From Bacteroidales bacterium UBA1714 (GTDB lineage Bacteria > Bacteroidota > Bacteroidia > Bacteroidales > Paludibacteraceae): a DNA stretch of 51,517 bases. The DNA is taken from positions 1 through 51,517 of the forward strand of contig DCIY01000020.1 in the NCBI GenBank assembly GCA_002317295.1, written 5' to 3'. Within the stretch, counting starts at the first letter, position 1, and the number at the start of each line of letters is the position of its first letter. The translations under genes were made by a program, and so were the position numbers. Positions 47,932 to 51,517 of this stretch are shown one piece after another. The notes beneath the pieces were generated by a model. The model saw only the letters and a list, made by a program, of their open reading frames with translations. It was not told the origin of the DNA and did no database searches.

Positions 47932-49707
47932 CTAGTCTAGTTTTAGCACAGCAAGGAAGGCTTTTTGCGGCACTTCGACATTGCCGATTTGTTTCATGCG
48001 CTTCTTACCTTTCTTTTGTTTCTCGAGCAGTTTGCGTTTACGGCTCACGTCGCCGCCGTAGCACTTGGCCAGCACGTCCTTGCGCACCTGTTTGACCGTT
48101 TCGCGGGCAATGATCTTGGCGCCAATAGCGGCCTGAATGGCAATATCAAACTGTTGGCGAGGCAGCAGTTCTTTGAGTTTCTCGCACATGCGACGTCCAA
48201 AATCCACCGCATTGTCCCGATGGGTAAGGGTAGAGAGGGCATCGACCTGTTCGCCGTTAAGTAATATATCCAGTTTGACCAGATTGGACGGGCGGAACCC
48301 GTTCATGTGCCAGTCAAACGAGGCATAACCTTTGGAAATGGATTTGAGTTTGTCGTAGAAATCTATCACTATCTCGCCCAGCGGCATATCAAACAGCAAC
48401 TCCATTCGGTTGCCGGATATATATTCCTGCTTGACCAGTTCACTCCGCTTGTCCAGGCACAGGGTCATGATAGGCCCGATAAACGTGCTGGTGGTGATGA
48501 TACTGGCCCGTATGTAGGGTTCTTCGATATGGTCTATCTCGGTCAGATCCGGCATGCCGGCAGGGTTGTGCACCTCCTTGAGACCGCCGTCCTTGGTATA
48601 GACCTTGTAACTTACATTGGGCACGGTGGTGATGACGTTCATGTCAAACTCCCGATCCAACCGTTCCTGAATAATCTCCATGTGCAGTAGGCCTAAGAAT
48701 CCGCAGCGGAATCCAAATCCCAACGCCACCGAACTCTCGGGGGTGAAGGTGAGCGATGCATCGTTGAGTTGGAGTTTTTCCAGACTGGCACGCAGGTCTT
48801 CGTAGTCTTCGGCCTCAATGGGATAGACGCCCGCAAACACCATGGGCTTGGCCTCTTGGAAACCTTCTATGGCCTTGTCGCACGGACGGGCGACGTGGGT
48901 GATGGTATCGCCCACTTTGACCTCCGTGGAGGTTTTTATTCCGGAAATGATATATCCTACCGTTCCGGCCGATAACTCTTTGGTCGGTTGCATATCCAGT
49001 TTGAGCACGCCTATCTCGTCCGCATCGTACTCCTTACCGGTTTGTACGAAGCGCACACGATCGCCTGAGCGCAACGTGCCGTTCACGATTTTGAAATAGG
49101 CAATGATGCCACGGAAGGAATTGAACACGCTGTCGAATACCAAGCATTGCAGCGGAGCATCCACATCGCCCACGGGAGCAGGAATGCGCTCGACGATGGC
49201 GTCCAATATGGCTTCCACACCGTCGCCTGTTTTGGCTGAACAGCGCAGAATCTCCTCGCGCTTGCAACCAATCAGGTCGATGATTTCGTCCTCCACCATA
49301 TCCGGCATGGCGGAATCCATATCGCACTTGTTCATCACGGGAATGATTTCCAAATCGTGTTCCAAGGCCATGTACAGGTTGGATATCGTTTGTGCCTGTA
49401 CGCCCTGGGACGCATCCACGACCAGCAGTGCGCCTTCGCAGGCAGCGATACTGCGGCTTACTTCGTACGAGAAGTCCACGTGGCCCGGAGTGTCTATGAG
49501 ATTGAGCGTATAGCCCTTGTAGTTCATTTGTATGGCGTGGCTCTTGATGGTGATACCACGTTCCTTCTCCAGGTCCATATCGTCCAGTACCTGGTTTTCC
49601 ATATCCTTTTGAGCCACTGTGCCCGTCATCTCCAACATGCGGTCCGCCAAGGTGGATTTACCATGGTCAATGTGGGCAATAATGCAAAAATTGCGTATAT
49701 TCTTCAT
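47932..49707 (-). CDS. lepA: Elongation factor 4 (LepA)
   Basis: A 591-residue translational GTPase that back-translocates or remodels stalled ribosomes. G1 AHIDHGKST, G2 region ERGITIKSHA, G3 DTPGHVDFSYEV, G4 NKCDMD, followed by the LepA-specific C-terminal domain (GYASFDWHMNGFRPSNLVKLDILLNGE and AKCYGGDVSRKRKLLEKQKKGKKRMKQIG-type end). Length normal. It has a consensus promoter 35-65 bases upstream, the only one I could recognise for the whole 15.6-kb minus-strand run down to dnaE. Confidence 0.98.
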   Translation of the reverse strand: MKNIRNFCIIAHIDHGKSTLADRMLEMTGTVAQKDMENQVLDDMDLEKERGITIKSHAIQMNYKGYTLNLIDTPGHVDFSYEVSRSIAACEGALLVVDASQGVQAQTISNLYMALEHDLEIIPVMNKCDMDSAMPDMVEDEIIDLIGCKREEILRCSAKTGDGVEAILDAIVERIPAPVGDVDAPLQCLVFDSVFNSFRGIIAYFKIVNGTLRSGDRVRFVQTGKEYDADEIGVLKLDMQPTKELSAGTVGYIISGIKTSTEVKVGDTITHVARPCDKAIEGFQEAKPMVFAGVYPIEAEDYEDLRASLEKLQLNDASLTFTPESSVALGFGFRCGFLGLLHMEIIQERLDREFDMNVITTVPNVSYKVYTKDGGLKEVHNPAGMPDLTEIDHIEEPYIRASIITTSTFIGPIMTLCLDKRSELVKQEYISGNRMELLFDMPLGEIVIDFYDKLKSISKGYASFDWHMNGFRPSNLVKLDILLNGEQVDALSTLTHRDNAVDFGRRMCEKLKELLPRQQFDIAIQAAIGAKIIARETVKQVRKDVLAKCYGGDVSRKRKLLEKQKKGKKRMKQIGNVEVPQKAFLAVLKLD

Positions 49708-49741
49708 ATGAGTACCTGCTTCGGCAATATAATTGACGCTG

Positions 49742-49773
49742 CAAAATTACTAAAAATTTTTGATATATGCAAA
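49742..49773 (-). promoter_or_regulatory. Promoter of lepA
   Basis: Minus strand TTTG (49773-49770), 20 bases, TAATTTTG (49749-49742). Confidence 0.75.
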
Positions 49774-49808
49774 TATTGTTCCTGCAATAGTACAAAATTT
49801 CGGGTGAG

Positions 49809-49892
49809 TTTTAGGAATAAGTGGACATTTTTATGTGTAAATTTTAGGAATAAGTGGACATTTTTATGGGTAAATTTTAGGAATAAGTGGAT
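49809..49892 (+). repeat. 33-bp direct repeats upstream of the ATPase gene
   Basis: TTTTAGGAATAAGTGGACAT starts units at 49809, 49842 and 49875 with an exact 33-bp period; the third copy is partial. The period is a multiple of three and one frame is open through all copies, but no start or conserved product supports a gene. It lies between the lepA and ATPase promoters. Confidence 0.8.
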
Positions 49893-49918
49893 TTTTTGGA
49901 CAAAAATGTATCAAAAAA

Positions 49919-49950
49919 TTTGCGTAATTCATTTATTATTAGTAATTTTG
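49919..49950 (+). promoter_or_regulatory. Promoter of the AAA_14 ATPase gene
   Basis: TTTG (49919-49922), 20 bases, TAATTTTG (49943-49950). Leader of about 18 nt. The words GCGTAATTCAT flank the -7 box on both sides. Confidence 0.75.
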
Positions 49951-49972
49951 CAGCGTAATTCATCTATAGAGT

Positions 49973-51334
49973 ATGTTAAGACGTAAATTTTCTGCTGAGA
50001 TTGAGCGTTTTTTGCGAGAAGAAGGCCACAAGATTTTATTGGTAAATGGTGCGCGCCAAATTGGTAAATCCTTTCTGATTCGTCATGTTGGCAATCAGTT
50101 CTACAAGCACTATGTAGAAATCAACCTCAAAGAGGACAAGGAGGGTGATCAGGTCTTTGCGTCGGTGAAAAGTACGACAGACCTGTATATGCGTTTGAGC
50201 AATTACACTACGGAGCCTTTGGGAGATGTGCATGATACCCTGATTTTTTTGGATGAGATACAGAGTTATCCCCATTTACTGACGATGCTCAAGTTTCTCC
50301 ATCAAGAGGGACGTTATCGCTTCATAGCCAGTGGCTCTCAGTTGGGAATCGCCCTATCCCAAACGCCTTCGGTGCCGATTGGAAGTGTGCATATTAGTCA
50401 AATGTATCCGTTGGACTTTGAGGAATTTTTGTGGGCTATGGGAATGAGTGAAGAGTGGATTGCCGATATCCGACATCATTTTGAGCAACACGAGGCTTTG
50501 GATGAGAACACTCACCAAATGATGCTCAAGCGGTTTCAGTATTATCTATTGATTGGTGGGCTGCCTGATGCAATAAATACCTATTTGGAGGATCGCAATA
50601 TGGTGCGCGTACGCCAAGTGCATACTACCATACATGAATTATACAAGATTGATGCCTCGCAGTATGATCAGGAGAATAAACTGAAGATTCGTCGCATCTA
50701 CGATATGATACCCAGCAATCTGGAAAATAAGCGCAAGCGGGTAGTCTTTCAGCATATTGAGGATAAGAAAGGCAAAACTTTCTCTGATTACGCGGAGGAG
50801 TTTGAATATCTGACCGCCTCTGGAATTGCTCTGGATATCTTGGCCATCAGCAATCCTGTTTTTCCTCTTAAGGAATCCGAGCAAAAGCGTTTGTTAAAAC
50901 TATATCTCAACGATGTGGGATTGCTCACCAATGTGCTGTATGGGCTGCAGGTAAATGCGGTACTCCAGGACATCCCTAGTATCAACTTAGGCACTGTTTT
51001 TGAATCGGTAGTGGCGCAGGAACTGCATGCGCATGGTTTTCCGTTGCATTACTATGACAATAAAAAACGCGGAGAGGTGGATTTTTTGGTAGATGATTTT
51101 TCCCGTATGGAAGTCTTACCATTGGAAATCAAATCGGGTAAAGACTATCAGGTACATAGTGCGCTGGATACTTTCTTATCAACGCCTGAATACCATGTCA
51201 ACAAGGCGATTGTCTTCTCCAACGAACGAGAGGTAAAAGTGGTGAAGGGCACTTATTATCTGCCGGTTTACTATTGCATGTTCTTATACCCCGATATGGC
51301 AAATCAAGATATCATCCTTCCTCCTTTGGAATAG
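49973..51334 (+). CDS. AAA_14 / DUF4143 ATPase
   Basis: A 453-residue ATPase of the AAA_14 plus DUF4143 type, abundant and often multi-copy in Bacteroidales. Walker A GARQIGKS at residues 26-33, Walker B LIFLDEIQ with Asp94-Glu95, sensor IASGSQLG. The C-terminal DUF4143 part contains a PD-(D/E)xK nuclease-like pattern (GEVDFLVDD followed by PLEIKSGK). Biological role is unsettled; proposals include mobile or defence functions. It has its own promoter and is flanked on both sides by promoter-plus-direct-repeat blocks, which suggests an expanded or mobile gene family. Confidence 0.92.
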   Translation: MLRRKFSAEIERFLREEGHKILLVNGARQIGKSFLIRHVGNQFYKHYVEINLKEDKEGDQVFASVKSTTDLYMRLSNYTTEPLGDVHDTLIFLDEIQSYPHLLTMLKFLHQEGRYRFIASGSQLGIALSQTPSVPIGSVHISQMYPLDFEEFLWAMGMSEEWIADIRHHFEQHEALDENTHQMMLKRFQYYLLIGGLPDAINTYLEDRNMVRVRQVHTTIHELYKIDASQYDQENKLKIRRIYDMIPSNLENKRKRVVFQHIEDKKGKTFSDYAEEFEYLTASGIALDILAISNPVFPLKESEQKRLLKLYLNDVGLLTNVLYGLQVNAVLQDIPSINLGTVFESVVAQELHAHGFPLHYYDNKKRGEVDFLVDDFSRMEVLPLEIKSGKDYQVHSALDTFLSTPEYHVNKAIVFSNEREVKVVKGTYYLPVYYCMFLYPDMANQDIILPPLE

Positions 51335-51343
51335 AGGGAGGAT
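51314..51343 (+). terminator. Possible hairpin at the ATPase gene end
   Basis: ATCCTTCCTC (51314-51323) pairs with GAGGGAGGAT (51334-51343) with one wobble and spans the stop codon. No T tract follows, so terminator function is uncertain. Confidence 0.35.
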
Positions 51344-51394
51344 AGTATGCTCTTGCTCTGCCAATCTGTCTTTTTGTACTTTTTTGTCCCAATA

Positions 51395-51426
51395 TTTGCG
51401 TATTCCAAAAAAATGTAGTACTTTTG
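51395..51426 (+). promoter_or_regulatory. Promoter of a gene beyond the right edge
   Basis: TTTG (51395-51398), 20 bases, TACTTTTG (51419-51426). The gene it serves lies outside the window. Confidence 0.7.
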
Positions 51427-51430
51427 CATC

Positions 51431-51483
51431 CGAATTCGTGAAACTTTACACAAACAAACACTACGAATTCGTGAAATTTTACA
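51431..51483 (+). repeat. 20-bp direct repeat in the leader at the right edge
   Basis: CGAATTCGTGAAACTTTACA (51431-51450) recurs at 51464-51483 with one change, separated by 13 bases. Followed by CAATCA-type words at 51487-51502, similar to the hairpin-word families. No complete gene follows inside the window. Confidence 0.75.
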
Positions 51484-51517
51484 TGGTCAATCAATAATCA
51501 ATAGTTCGTTAAAAATT

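Noticed and set aside
49809..49892. 33-bp repeats as a CRISPR array
   Set aside because: The units are directly adjacent with no unique spacers, only about 2.5 copies, and no cas genes are present.
49357..49986. Long plus-strand frame through the lepA start and the 33-bp repeats
   Set aside because: Mostly antisense to lepA; the rest is repeat translation. No promoter fits and it overlaps the ATPase start.
1..51517. Prophage, plasmid or insertion sequence
   Set aside because: No integrase, transposase, phage structural gene or terminal inverted repeats were recognised; gene content is chromosomal housekeeping.

Overview
The window reads as a chromosome segment of a member of the Bacteroidales (Bacteroidota). 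The evidence is the promoter signature TTTG-N20-TAnnTTTG, verified base by base at more than a dozen starts, AT-rich leaders without Shine-Dalgarno sequences, a PorX-type PglZ response regulator of the type IX secretion world, an ExbB/unknown/ExbD/ExbD operon, an ATP-dependent PEP carboxykinase and an AAA_14/DUF4143 ATPase. PorX hints at a lineage with T9SS (for example Paludibacteraceae or relatives), but the genus cannot be fixed from this sequence. No rRNA, CRISPR array, prophage or intact insertion sequence was seen.

Layout. 0-6 kb: a beta-propeller lipoprotein on the minus strand faces a five-gene operon of secreted proteins of unknown function, two of which are tandem paralogs. 6-14.7 kb: tRNA-Phe, trmO, pnp, glyA, a split ChrA transporter with udk, then queA and tatD. 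14.8-21.6 kb: tRNA-Ser, the Exb operon, a probable small RNA, pckA, tsaC, an undecaprenyl-phosphate sugar transferase and xseB. 21.6-25.5 kb (minus): clc, obgE, adk and HU. 25.7-30.7 kb: rhomboid protease facing an operon PASTA protein-rluD-porX-nuclease. 30.8-34.1 kb: a Cys/Glu-rich mini-lipoprotein, tyrS, mltG and a Usp-like protein. 34.1-49.7 kb: an unbroken minus-strand run, lepA, two ion antiporters, dedA, SDR, C1 peptidase, two UbiA enzymes with a CPBP protease and a radical SAM protein, dnaE. 50-51.3 kb: ATPase.

Most genes are housekeeping. Translation and tRNA modification are over-represented (trmO, tsaC, queA, rluD, lepA, tyrS, two tRNAs).

The most unusual feature is what fills the gaps between genes. 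Many intergenic spacers consist almost wholly of short word repeats, most often 7-bp units (CCATTAA, CACCATT, TTTAGAG, GGGTAGT, GTGTAGC, GCCTTTC, AACCGTT) running from the stop codon of one gene to the start codon of the next. Others combine words with small GC hairpins whose arms change in a compensatory way between copies. One such array (nine 8-bp units) sits in frame inside queA. A second striking pattern is three divergent promoters with identical 48-bp dyad-symmetric geometry.
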